Positions 7,386 to 14,010 of a stretch of 14,782 nt of DNA are shown here, one piece after another. The notes under the pieces were generated by a model, which did no database searches, was not told the DNA's origin, and saw only the letters and a list, made by a program, of their open reading frames with translations. Position 1 is the stretch's first letter; every line of letters starts with the position of its first letter. The position numbers were made by a program, and so were the translations under genes. Origin of the DNA: Duncaniella sp. Its GTDB lineage: Bacteria; Bacteroidota; Bacteroidia; Bacteroidales; Muribaculaceae. The stretch covers positions 1 through 14,782 of the forward strand of contig JAFLRW010000027.1 of assembly GCA_022511285.1 (NCBI GenBank), given 5' to 3'.

Positions 7386-7575
7386 AGTACTAAGCGTCTG
7401 TGGCATATAGCTACTATCATTAAAGAATTGTAAAGTCAACAAAAGTTAGGTTAAAGTGTGCGGGCCGTTGTGAAACGTCCTGCATTTCTTTTTGCCGATA
7501 AAAGGCAAAAAATTCTGAACAATTAAGAAAAGGCAAAGGGTGTGTCTCGCTCAGACGAGAGAGACACACCCTTTG
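7386..7575 (+). ncRNA. Candidate small RNA (structured, promoter-terminator bounded)
   Basis: The gap between the glycosyltransferase and the phosphohexomutase holds no convincing gene. It does contain a plus-strand promoter box and several structures in a row. First is a hairpin at 7460-7483 whose CGTT/AACG stem closes a GNRA-type GTGA tetraloop, extended by GCGGG/CCTGC below one mismatch. Second is an 8-bp hairpin at 7489-7511 (TTTTTGCC/GGCAAAAA). Third is a strong terminator hairpin ending at 7575. The implied transcript is about 190 nt. This resembles the general plan of Bacteroidales small RNAs, which are bounded by a TAnnTTTG promoter and a terminator, but I cannot assign it to a known family. 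It could instead be just terminators plus a spurious promoter. Confidence 0.35.
7534..7575. terminator. Strong hairpin downstream of the phosphohexomutase gene
   Basis: A perfect 15-bp inverted repeat (7534-7548 and 7561-7575) has a 12-base loop, 27 bp beyond the mutase stop. On the minus strand it is followed by a CCTTTTCTT tract. It should end mutase transcription and would also stop any plus-strand transcript from 7386. Confidence 0.85.
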
Positions 7576-7601
7576 ATATGCTGTGTGCGACAGCAGACTG
7601 C

Positions 7602-9347
7602 TTAGATGCCGAGGTCCTTTTTGAGTGCCTCTATTTTGGCCCGGGCGGCCAGCTTGCAGGCATCGTAGTCAGCCACAGTGGCCATCGGGACGCGCACTTC
7701 CATATAGAACTTAATCTTCGGCTCAGTGCCTGAGGGGCGCACAGAGATTTTTGACTGGTCTGCGGTGAAATATTGCAGCACGTCGGAAGTGGTGGGGAAG
7801 TTGAGTTTCTCCACAGAGCCGTCGGCATTGGTCTGGTTGAGGGTGGCATAGTCCTTCACCACCTCAACGGGGCTTCCGGCGAGCGACTTGGGAGGATTCT
7901 CGCGGAATTGCTTCATCATAGCCTGAATCTCCTCGGCACCTGTTTTGCCGGGGCGAACCACGCTGACTCCAACTTCCATGCTGAATCCATACTTGCAGTA
8001 GATTTCAGCGAGCATTGTCTGGAAGTCCTGGCCCTTGTCTTTGGCCCAGGCGCAAGCCTCGGCCATAAGGGAGCAGGCGGAGACGGCGTCTTTGTCGCGC
8101 ACGAATGTCTCGGCCAGGAAGCCGTAGCTCTCTTCGCCGCCGCCAAGATAGCGGAGCACATCTTCATTGTCGCGCATCACGGCGGCAATCCATTTGAAGC
8201 CGGTGTAGCAGTCATACATCTTCACCTTGTTGGCATCGCAGATGGCCTTGATGGTCTCGGTGGTGACGATAGTCTTCACCACAAACTCATTCCCCTTGAT
8301 GAGGCCAAGCTCTTGATTGCGGGTGAGGATGTAATTGAGGAGAATCATACAGATCTGGTTGCCGTTGAGGAGCACATATTCTCCGTTGTTGTCGCGAATC
8401 ACGCACCCTACGCGGTCTGCATCAGGGTCGGATGCGAGCACAATGTCGGCTCCCACTTCTTTTGCCTTGGCAATGGCCATAGCCATAGCTGACGGCACCT
8501 CGGGGTTAGGCGACTCTACGGTGGGGAAATCGCCTGAGGGAACATCCTGTTCGGGCACGTGGATGATGTTTTCAAAACCGTAGTTCTTGAGCGAGTCGGG
8601 GATGAGCTCTACGCCGGTGCCGTGGATGGGGGTGTAAACTATCTTGAGGTCCTTGTTGCGCTCTATGGCCTCGGGGCTGAGTGAGAGAGCTTTAATTTCG
8701 TTGAGATAGATTTCGTCTACCTCTTTGCCGATGATTTGGATTTTAGACTTGTCGCCGTTGAACTTAATCTCGCTGACGTCTTTGATTTTGTTGACGTTGT
8801 CGATGATGTTGACGTCGTGGGGAGCAATAATCTGTGCGCCGTCCTCCCAATATGCCTTGTAGCCGTTATAGATTTTGGGATTGTGAGAGGCTGTGATGTT
8901 GACACCGCTCTGGCATCCGAAGTGGCGGATGGCAAATGATAGCTCGGGGGTGGGGCGGAAGCTGTCGAAGAGATAGACCTTGATGCCGTTGGCCGAGAAG
9001 ATGTCTGCCACGATTTCGGCAAACTTGCGTGAGTTGTTGCGCACGTCGTGACCCACGGCCACAGATATTTCCGGCAGGTCTTTGAATGCTTCTTTCAGAT
9101 AGTTGGCCAGGCCCTGTGTGGCTGCGCCAACGGTGTATATGTTCATGCGGTTGGTTCCGGCGCCCATTATGCCGCGCAGACCGCCGGTGCCAAACTCAAG
9201 GTCGCGGTAGAAGGATTCGATGAGTTCTGTCTTGTCCTCGGCCTCAAGCATGCGTTTCACCTCGGCGCGAGTCTCTGCGTCATAGCTGTCACCAAGCCAT
9301 TTTTCGGCGCGAGCGGTGACTTCTTTGAGCAACTGTTCGTTTTCCAT
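7602..9347 (-). CDS. Alpha-D-phosphohexomutase (phosphoglucomutase/phosphomannomutase)
   Basis: A cytoplasmic enzyme that interconverts hexose 1- and 6-phosphates, most likely glucose and possibly mannose, linking glycolysis to nucleotide-sugar synthesis. The 581 aa length fits the PGM2-like/PgcA branch. All four family sites are intact. The phosphoserine loop TASHNP is at 152-157 (S154 is the phosphorylated residue). The metal-binding DPDADRVG is at 307-314 (D307, D309, D311). The sugar-specificity loop GGGEESYGF is at 402-410, and the phosphate-binding RPSGTEPK at 537-544. GTGGLRG (53-59) near the N-terminus is also conserved. The start at 9347 is supported by a promoter upstream and no earlier in-frame ATG of merit. 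It is monocistronic, divergent from the capsid-like operon and closed by a strong hairpin. A broad role in supplying sugars for envelope glycans is inferred; substrate preference cannot be decided from motifs alone. Confidence 0.95.
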   Translation of the reverse strand: MENEQLLKEVTARAEKWLGDSYDAETRAEVKRMLEAEDKTELIESFYRDLEFGTGGLRGIMGAGTNRMNIYTVGAATQGLANYLKEAFKDLPEISVAVGHDVRNNSRKFAEIVADIFSANGIKVYLFDSFRPTPELSFAIRHFGCQSGVNITASHNPKIYNGYKAYWEDGAQIIAPHDVNIIDNVNKIKDVSEIKFNGDKSKIQIIGKEVDEIYLNEIKALSLSPEAIERNKDLKIVYTPIHGTGVELIPDSLKNYGFENIIHVPEQDVPSGDFPTVESPNPEVPSAMAMAIAKAKEVGADIVLASDPDADRVGCVIRDNNGEYVLLNGNQICMILLNYILTRNQELGLIKGNEFVVKTIVTTETIKAICDANKVKMYDCYTGFKWIAAVMRDNEDVLRYLGGGEESYGFLAETFVRDKDAVSACSLMAEACAWAKDKGQDFQTMLAEIYCKYGFSMEVGVSVVRPGKTGAEEIQAMMKQFRENPPKSLAGSPVEVVKDYATLNQTNADGSVEKLNFPTTSDVLQYFTADQSKISVRPSGTEPKIKFYMEVRVPMATVADYDACKLAARAKIEALKKDLGI

Positions 9348-9416
9348 AGCGTAATTGTTGGTAGATATATTTTAATGTGTTACTAAAAATTGACTGTAGA
9401 AATTGTCTCTCACAGG

Positions 9417-9448
9417 CAAAGATAGTGCCTTTTGCCCTAAAAAGCAAG
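9417..9448 (-). promoter_or_regulatory. Bacteroidetes-type promoter for the phosphohexomutase gene
   Basis: On the minus strand CTTG (9448-9445), a 20-bp spacer and TATCTTTG (9424-9417) match the pattern, leaving a leader of about 65 nt. It is divergent from the promoter at 9492-9520, with about 45 bp between them. Confidence 0.6.
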
Positions 9449-9472
9449 AAATCTACACAATTTTCAGATACA

Positions 9473-9507
9473 TAATCGGCATTATCGCACCTTTTACCCT
9501 TATCGGC
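9473..9507. repeat. Short 9-bp-phased repeats upstream of the capsid-like operon
   Basis: Three related octamers, TAATCGGC (9473-9480), TTATCGCA (9482-9489) and TTATCGGC (9500-9507), start 9 and 18 bp apart, so all lie on a 9-bp grid. They overlap the spacer and -33 zone of the plus-strand promoter, where a regulator could bind. The repeats are short and could be chance. Confidence 0.35.
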
Positions 9508-9520
9508 GGCTGTAACTTTG
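9492..9520 (+). promoter_or_regulatory. Bacteroidetes-type promoter for the capsid-like operon
   Basis: TAACTTTG (9513-9520) followed by CAG is an excellent -7 box. The best -33 candidate is TTTT (9492-9495) with a shorter 17-bp spacer. The leader to the ATG at 9583 is about 55 nt. It is a host-style promoter, not an obvious phage one. Confidence 0.6.
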
Positions 9521-9582
9521 CAGTGTCAATCTTAAACAACTGCTATATTTAGTCAACTTTAACCAAATTCACAGTATTAATT

Positions 9583-9828
9583 ATGGAAACTATTGACCAC
9601 GACTTCACCCCGCTTGCCCCCGCTCCCGCAGCCGACGAGCAGGAGGCCCGACAGCCCGCCGCCGATGCTCCCTCCGAGGCGCCAGAACCTGAGGCTGAAT
9701 CTGAACCTGAACCTCAGCTGGGATTTCTCGAACTCTTACGCTCGCCTGCTGATTCGGCTGAGTGCGCTCCGGAGGATGCCACTGACCGTGTGTTGTGCCG
9801 TCAGCGCCGCAGCGCCTGGGACTATTAA
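9583..9828 (+). CDS. Small acidic Pro/Ala/Glu-rich protein preceding the capsid-like gene
   Basis: I do not recognise a family. The 81-aa product has two parts. Residues about 8-45 are a low-complexity, probably disordered acidic arm rich in Pro, Ala and Glu (SEAPEPEAESEPEP near the end). Residues 46-81 look ordered: a short amphipathic stretch LGFLELL (46-52), a Cys at 61, and a basic-aromatic tail DRVLCRQRRSAWDY. There is no signal peptide or membrane segment. It is probably the first gene of a two-gene unit: a promoter lies about 55 bp upstream, and the capsid-like gene starts 64 bp after its stop, with no terminator between. Position just before a capsid gene and an acidic disordered character suit a scaffold-like or shell-targeting protein, but this is inference. 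The start is the ATG at 9583; the low-complexity composition makes it harder to prove as coding. Confidence 0.65.
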   Translation: METIDHDFTPLAPAPAADEQEARQPAADAPSEAPEPEAESEPEPQLGFLELLRSPADSAECAPEDATDRVLCRQRRSAWDY

Positions 9829-9892
9829 TCTATCCAACCATCTGTTTATCATTCATCTATTGTTTTTTTAACCTTTCTAAAATCTTTCTGTT

Positions 9893-11101
9893 ATGTCAAC
9901 TATCATTAATTCTACTCCTGTCACTACTGAGATTACCCGCAATAACGAACCTGATTTGCTGCGCACACATGTCGACGAGCGCATCACCCGCATCCGCCCG
10001 TCATCTACGCCTCTCGACCAGATTTCCCGCATGGTGGGTGCGCGCCGCTCCGGGTCGATGAAGGTGGAGTATTATAGTGTCGACGCCAAGGGGGTGAAGA
10101 CTTCCGTGAGCGAGTCTACTTCGATAAGCTCTCTTACATCTGACAAAACGTTTGTAATCACCGTCAAGGATTCGGATCTCATTTCCCCCACTGAGACCGT
10201 GCTATTCCCCGAAGTGGCAATTGAGCCGAATGCAAAAACGCCGTTGGTGGCTTATGTCGACAAGGTGGACGACGATGAGGTGACTCTGCGTCCCGTGATA
10301 TCCGAGGGTTCGTCATCCAACACTGTCACGGCGACAATTCCCGAGGGCACTCCTGTGGTGCGTATGGGGCGCGCTGCCGGTGAGCTTGATGTGCAAACCG
10401 CACAGTTTGGCATTCTTCCCTCCAAACAGCATAATTACTGCCAGATTTTCAAGGCTCAGGTTGAGGAGTCAATGCTCCAGCGTCTTGCCGACAAGGAGGT
10501 GGGGTGGTCATTCTCTGACCAGGAGGAGAGTGCCATTGTGGATATGCGTCTCGGAATGGAGAAGTCGTTTCTATTCGGCAATCGTTCGCGCATCTTCTCG
10601 GGTGCCGGCTCCGAGGTGTTTCTCACCGGAGGCATCTGGTATCAAGCCGGGCAGAGTTTCTCTTACAATCCCTCTGACCTCAAGGAGGCACATCTCACGG
10701 AGATGCTTCGCCAGGCGTTTACCAAGGGTGGCGGTTCGCCGCGCAAGGTGCTTCTCGGCGGTTCGGGCCTTATTTCGGCCATCAGTAATATTGACCGCGT
10801 GAGGGTGGTGTCAGATGGCGACAAGCAGGTGGTCTGGGGTATTGATTTTGACCGCATTGTGACCAAGTTCGGCACTGTCTATGTGATTCTTTCCGAGATT
10901 TTCGACCAGTGCGGAATGCCTGACAACGGGATTATCATTGACCCTGAATACCTCACAAAGTACACCCACATTCCATTCTCGGCTGAGCGAATCAGTTTCC
11001 AGAAGCAGGGCGTGCGCAACACTGAAGCCGTTGTTCTCACTGAGGCGTCGTGCCTGGTGCTCCGCTATCCTGATGCTCACATGAGAATCGTGGCGGAATA
11101 G
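9893..11101 (+). CDS. Solitary phage major-capsid-like protein (DUF5309/SU10 MCP type)
   Basis: The 402-aa product matches the order of landmarks I know from DUF5309/SU10-type major capsid proteins, which have the HK97 fold. They are: an N-terminal TPLDQISRMVGARRSGSMKV segment (39-58); an inserted beta-rich domain about 85-165 (VLFPEVAIEP, LVAYVDKVDDDEVTLRPV); the NYCQIFKAQVEESM strand (181-194); a long helix with DMRLGMEKSFLFGNRSR (217-233); the FLTGGIWYQ turn (243-251); a helix followed by a KVLLGGSGLISAIS segment (285-298); TKFGTVYVILSEIF (324-337); and the final CLVLRYPDAHMRIVAE strand. The family normally forms virion shells. Here no portal, terminase, protease, tail or integrase gene is nearby. 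The frame is intact, with promoter upstream and hairpin downstream, and codon use looks host-like. It may be a prophage remnant or a domesticated shell protein. There is no signal peptide, so it is cytoplasmic. Confidence 0.85.
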   Translation: MSTIINSTPVTTEITRNNEPDLLRTHVDERITRIRPSSTPLDQISRMVGARRSGSMKVEYYSVDAKGVKTSVSESTSISSLTSDKTFVITVKDSDLISPTETVLFPEVAIEPNAKTPLVAYVDKVDDDEVTLRPVISEGSSSNTVTATIPEGTPVVRMGRAAGELDVQTAQFGILPSKQHNYCQIFKAQVEESMLQRLADKEVGWSFSDQEESAIVDMRLGMEKSFLFGNRSRIFSGAGSEVFLTGGIWYQAGQSFSYNPSDLKEAHLTEMLRQAFTKGGGSPRKVLLGGSGLISAISNIDRVRVVSDGDKQVVWGIDFDRIVTKFGTVYVILSEIFDQCGMPDNGIIIDPEYLTKYTHIPFSAERISFQKQGVRNTEAVVLTEASCLVLRYPDAHMRIVAE

Positions 11102-11121
11102 TAAGTTCAGTCCATCATAAG

Positions 11122-11158
11122 CAACGGAGGGCGCTGCGCCGTGCAGCCCCCTCCGTTG
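11122..11158. terminator. Terminator hairpin between capsid-like gene and PL1 lyase
   Basis: A 10-bp outer stem (11122-11131 with 11149-11158) encloses a 5-bp inner stem (GCTGC 11133-11137 with GCAGC 11143-11147). It sits 20 bp after the capsid-like stop and 27 bp beyond the PL1 lyase stop, so it can serve both convergent units. There is no long T-run. Confidence 0.7.
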
Positions 11159-11185
11159 GTCTATGGAGTGAGTGTATGGTAGGGA

Positions 11186-13888
11186 TTACGCTTTCACTTT
11201 CAGCACACGGGGAGTAAGCCCGGGAGCTGATACCCTCAGCAGCCAGATGCCGGTGGGGAGAGGAAGTGTAGTGGTGGTGGAGGCTACACGTGAAGTGCGG
11301 ACGGTGCGACCATCCGTGCTGATAACCTCGATGAGGCCGCCCGTCAGTTCCGGACTCGTCAGCAAGACTCCGGCACGCCATTCGGCGATAACGGAGCTCA
11401 CCACTGTTTCTTGCAGGCCGCTTTCAGAGAAATCTGTGGAACCAGTCTCGCCCATCAGCGAATTGAGATACACTTCAAGAGCCGTGCGCCCCTCGGCGTT
11501 GAGCTTGTTGTTGTCGGCCACAGTGGGGTCAAGCCCCTTGGCGGCTCGCTCCCACTCGTCGGGCATTCCATCACCGTCGGTGTCGACGGGCGCTTCAAAT
11601 CCGGTGGCATAGGCGTAGAATCCCTCGGCGTCGTCCTCTTTGTCGATAATGCCGTTGCCCAAAGTGGCGCCACCATAAGTGGTAGTGCCATATTGAGCCT
11701 CGGTGAGCAAGCGGCGCTCCACGGCGTCGCGGTTCACAGTGCCGGCGTGACCCACCACATAGGTGTATGCCTCATTGGCGGGGTCAATCTTCGAAAGCAT
11801 ATATTTTGACGGAGTGTAGGCTCCCTGAACGGCGGCAAGAGTGTATTTCCAGTAGGCATTGGCCGGCGTGATGCGCTCGTTGACGCGGATTTCGGAGAGT
11901 GAGTAGTGTTCGGCGGTCATTGCGCTCCAGTTGTCGGCTGTAGCGGAGGGGATTCCTTCTGCGGCGTTGCCATCCACAAACCAACGGGCTGGGGCCCACG
12001 AGGTGGCACCTTCGCGAGCGTAGGAGGCGTTGACAAAGGTGACTGCCGTCTTTGACGATGCCGGGCCGGGCTTGTAGTAGTTGCCCATGAAGTTACACTC
12101 GTGGGCTGAGTTGAGGCCGTTGTATTCGTTGATGTCGGCAGTGTTTTCGCCGCCATAGCAGCCTCCCTGCTTGGAATAGTTGAAGTTGACGTTGTTGGCG
12201 TATTCCATGAACACCACATAGTCCTCGCCGCGAGCGCCGTTGATGCGGGCCGAGCGTGAATTGTTGTGAGCCAGAAGGTTGTGATGGTATGTGGCAGGCG
12301 AACCGCCCCATTGACACCCGTAGCCGCGGGCTCCCTTGGAGTGGCCGGCATTGTAGAGCCCTTCGTGGATGATGGAGTGTTGCACGGTCAGAAAGTGGGA
12401 GTCGGCGGTGTTCATATTCTCCTCCACTGACCATCCGAAAGAGCAATGGTCAAAGATGAAGTTCGCACAGTTCTCGGCTCCGAGTGCATTTTCGGCAAGG
12501 ATATTACCGGCCATATCATAGCGGCCGATGCGGAAACGCATATTGCGTACAATGAAGTTCTGTGAGCCGCCAAGGTTCACCTTGTTGCGGGTCACCACCA
12601 CACCCTCGCCGGGAGCTGTCTGCCCGGCAAGCGTCCAGTCGTTGCGGTTCACACGCAACTCCGACTTCAGAGCAATCTCTCCGGAGACGGTAAAGACGAT
12701 GGTGATTGGCTCCCCCTTAAATTGATTGAAAGCATCGCGCAGCGACCCTTCGCCATCGTCGGCAAGAGTGGTCACTTTCACCACGCGGCCTCCGCGGCCA
12801 CCTGTAGCGTATTTGCCGAAACCTTCAGCCGTGGGAAACGCCGTCAGCCCCGTCTCGGCAGGCTCGGGCCCCTGCTCTACGGAACCTCCTCCGCCACCGT
12901 AATCGCCAAGGTCGCTGAGCTCGCCGGGATTGCTCACAGGATTATTGCGCGCATAGTCGGCCTGGGCCGCGGTGATGGGGGTGCCGAATATCTGCACCTT
13001 GTGGACTCGCGGTGCCTGACGCTGAGCCATAGGATCGACATACTGATTGAACACTTCGTTCTGAACGGGAGCCCCCTCAATCTCTCCGTCCCATACACGC
13101 CAGCGCAGCGACACATCTGAGGCATTGATGACGTTTTCCATAAAATAGCCCTGGTCGCTGAACACTGTCCAGCCCTGTTTCTGCTTTTCAGAGCCCATCC
13201 ACACCAATGGCTGCCAGTCGCCGGAGCCAATCTTGATGTCACACTTGATGCCGCGGCCCCACGATGTCGACGACCACGACCACTGAATGCGCTCTACGTA
13301 TGGGATATGGTCAATTTCCATCCATCCGTGGCGGCTCACCTTCTGCCCGTCGATTGTGGCGGCTGCGTCGCGACACATCTGCACGAAGCCGGCTTCGCCG
13401 TAGGTGGGACGATTTGATGCGGAGTAGGTGATGTTATCCTCAAGATAATGGGTGTGTCCGGCTGCGGTCCAATTGTTGTAGCCGTAAGTGGCGTTGCCGA
13501 CTGAACTCTGTGAATCGTAATACTGGCGGCAGAAGGCTGCAGTGGCTCCGGCCAGTCCCATATATGATTCCTTAGTGGCAAACGTGCAGTTGTGGAACAC
13601 AACGGGATAAGTCACCCCGGCATCACCTCCCAAGGCCGGCACAGATAGGATGGCATTGACATAGCCGCCATCCTCATACGATGGACAGTCAATGCCGAGA
13701 GTCCCTTGCCAAGTGTTGGGCCACGTTTCGTCAGAGAAATTGATATCGATGATTTTGGGCTGAGTTGAAGCGTTGCTCCACTGTTCGACCACACACTCCG
13801 GATCGAGGCTGCCCTCTATGGCACCCCATAAGGGAGTCACTGATGCCACGCCCGAAAGCATTAACAAAAGATAAGCACGTATATTCAT
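11186..13888 (-). CDS. Secreted multidomain PL1-type pectate lyase
   Basis: It is predicted to cut polygalacturonate by beta-elimination outside the cell. Layout of the 900 residues: signal peptide 1 to about 23 (MNIRAYLLLMLSGVASVTPL start); an N-terminal domain about 24-310, unrecognised, rich in Trp and aromatic residues with strand patterns, ending in a Gly-rich linker (GGGGGS 331-336). The parallel beta-helix lyase domain spans about 349-815, opening with TAFPTAEGFGKYATGGRGG and VTTLADDGEGSLRDAF as in Bacteroidetes PL1 proteins. Family features include the FDHCSFGWS turn (479-487), YHHNLLAHNNSRSARING (534-551) with a candidate catalytic Arg, and the calcium-binding-like DTDGDGMPDEWE (769-780). 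A C-terminal sorting-like tail (about 850-900, ending RVLKVKA) follows. It has its own promoter and a convergent terminator with the capsid-like gene. It likely complements the PL9 lyase at 3512-6271. Confidence 0.9.
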   Translation of the reverse strand: MNIRAYLLLMLSGVASVTPLWGAIEGSLDPECVVEQWSNASTQPKIIDINFSDETWPNTWQGTLGIDCPSYEDGGYVNAILSVPALGGDAGVTYPVVFHNCTFATKESYMGLAGATAAFCRQYYDSQSSVGNATYGYNNWTAAGHTHYLEDNITYSASNRPTYGEAGFVQMCRDAAATIDGQKVSRHGWMEIDHIPYVERIQWSWSSTSWGRGIKCDIKIGSGDWQPLVWMGSEKQKQGWTVFSDQGYFMENVINASDVSLRWRVWDGEIEGAPVQNEVFNQYVDPMAQRQAPRVHKVQIFGTPITAAQADYARNNPVSNPGELSDLGDYGGGGGSVEQGPEPAETGLTAFPTAEGFGKYATGGRGGRVVKVTTLADDGEGSLRDAFNQFKGEPITIVFTVSGEIALKSELRVNRNDWTLAGQTAPGEGVVVTRNKVNLGGSQNFIVRNMRFRIGRYDMAGNILAENALGAENCANFIFDHCSFGWSVEENMNTADSHFLTVQHSIIHEGLYNAGHSKGARGYGCQWGGSPATYHHNLLAHNNSRSARINGARGEDYVVFMEYANNVNFNYSKQGGCYGGENTADINEYNGLNSAHECNFMGNYYKPGPASSKTAVTFVNASYAREGATSWAPARWFVDGNAAEGIPSATADNWSAMTAEHYSLSEIRVNERITPANAYWKYTLAAVQGAYTPSKYMLSKIDPANEAYTYVVGHAGTVNRDAVERRLLTEAQYGTTTYGGATLGNGIIDKEDDAEGFYAYATGFEAPVDTDGDGMPDEWERAAKGLDPTVADNNKLNAEGRTALEVYLNSLMGETGSTDFSESGLQETVVSSVIAEWRAGVLLTSPELTGGLIEVISTDGRTVRTSRVASTTTTLPLPTGIWLLRVSAPGLTPRVLKVKA

Positions 13889-13921
13889 AGTATTAAAAAG
13901 TAAGTTACAGATTCACAGATG

Positions 13922-13952
13922 CAAAGATAAGAAAAAAACTTAATATGACAAA
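13922..13952 (-). promoter_or_regulatory. Bacteroidetes-type promoter for the PL1 lyase gene
   Basis: On the minus strand TTTG (13952-13949), a 19-bp spacer and TATCTTTG (13929-13922) fit the consensus; the leader is about 30 nt. The -33 box lies in the T-tract of the upstream gene's terminator. Confidence 0.65.
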
Positions 13953-13979
13953 AAAGGACTCGTCGGTGTCGGCGAGCCC
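13950..13979 (-). terminator. Intrinsic terminator of the TPR protein gene
   Basis: On the minus strand a GC-rich stem of about 10 bp, with one G-T wobble and one mismatch (arms 13979-13970 and 13965-13956), encloses an ACAC loop. It is followed at once by six T residues (13955-13950). It begins about 30 bp past the TPR gene stop and separates it from the PL1 lyase gene. Confidence 0.85.
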
Positions 13980-14010
13980 TCTTTTAGGGAGTATTGATGA
14001 TGAGAATGGT

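Noticed and set aside
7773..8492. 239-codon plus-strand open frame opposite the phosphohexomutase
   Set aside because: It is antisense to conserved motifs of the mutase; the composition is typical of a codon-bias shadow, and there is no promoter for it.
7370..9526. The repeated 16-mer as attachment-site direct repeats of a mobile element
   Set aside because: Both copies are -7 promoter boxes in the right place, and the DNA between them is an intact conserved housekeeping gene.
9583..11101. Classical encapsulin operon
   Set aside because: The shell-like protein resembles DUF5309/SU10 capsids, not the encapsulin lineage, and no ferritin-like, peroxidase or desulfurase cargo gene is adjacent. 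Only the analogy is kept.
9348..11185. Complete or near-complete prophage
   Set aside because: No integrase, terminase, portal, protease or tail gene, and no duplicated att-like sequence beyond a 16-bp promoter match.
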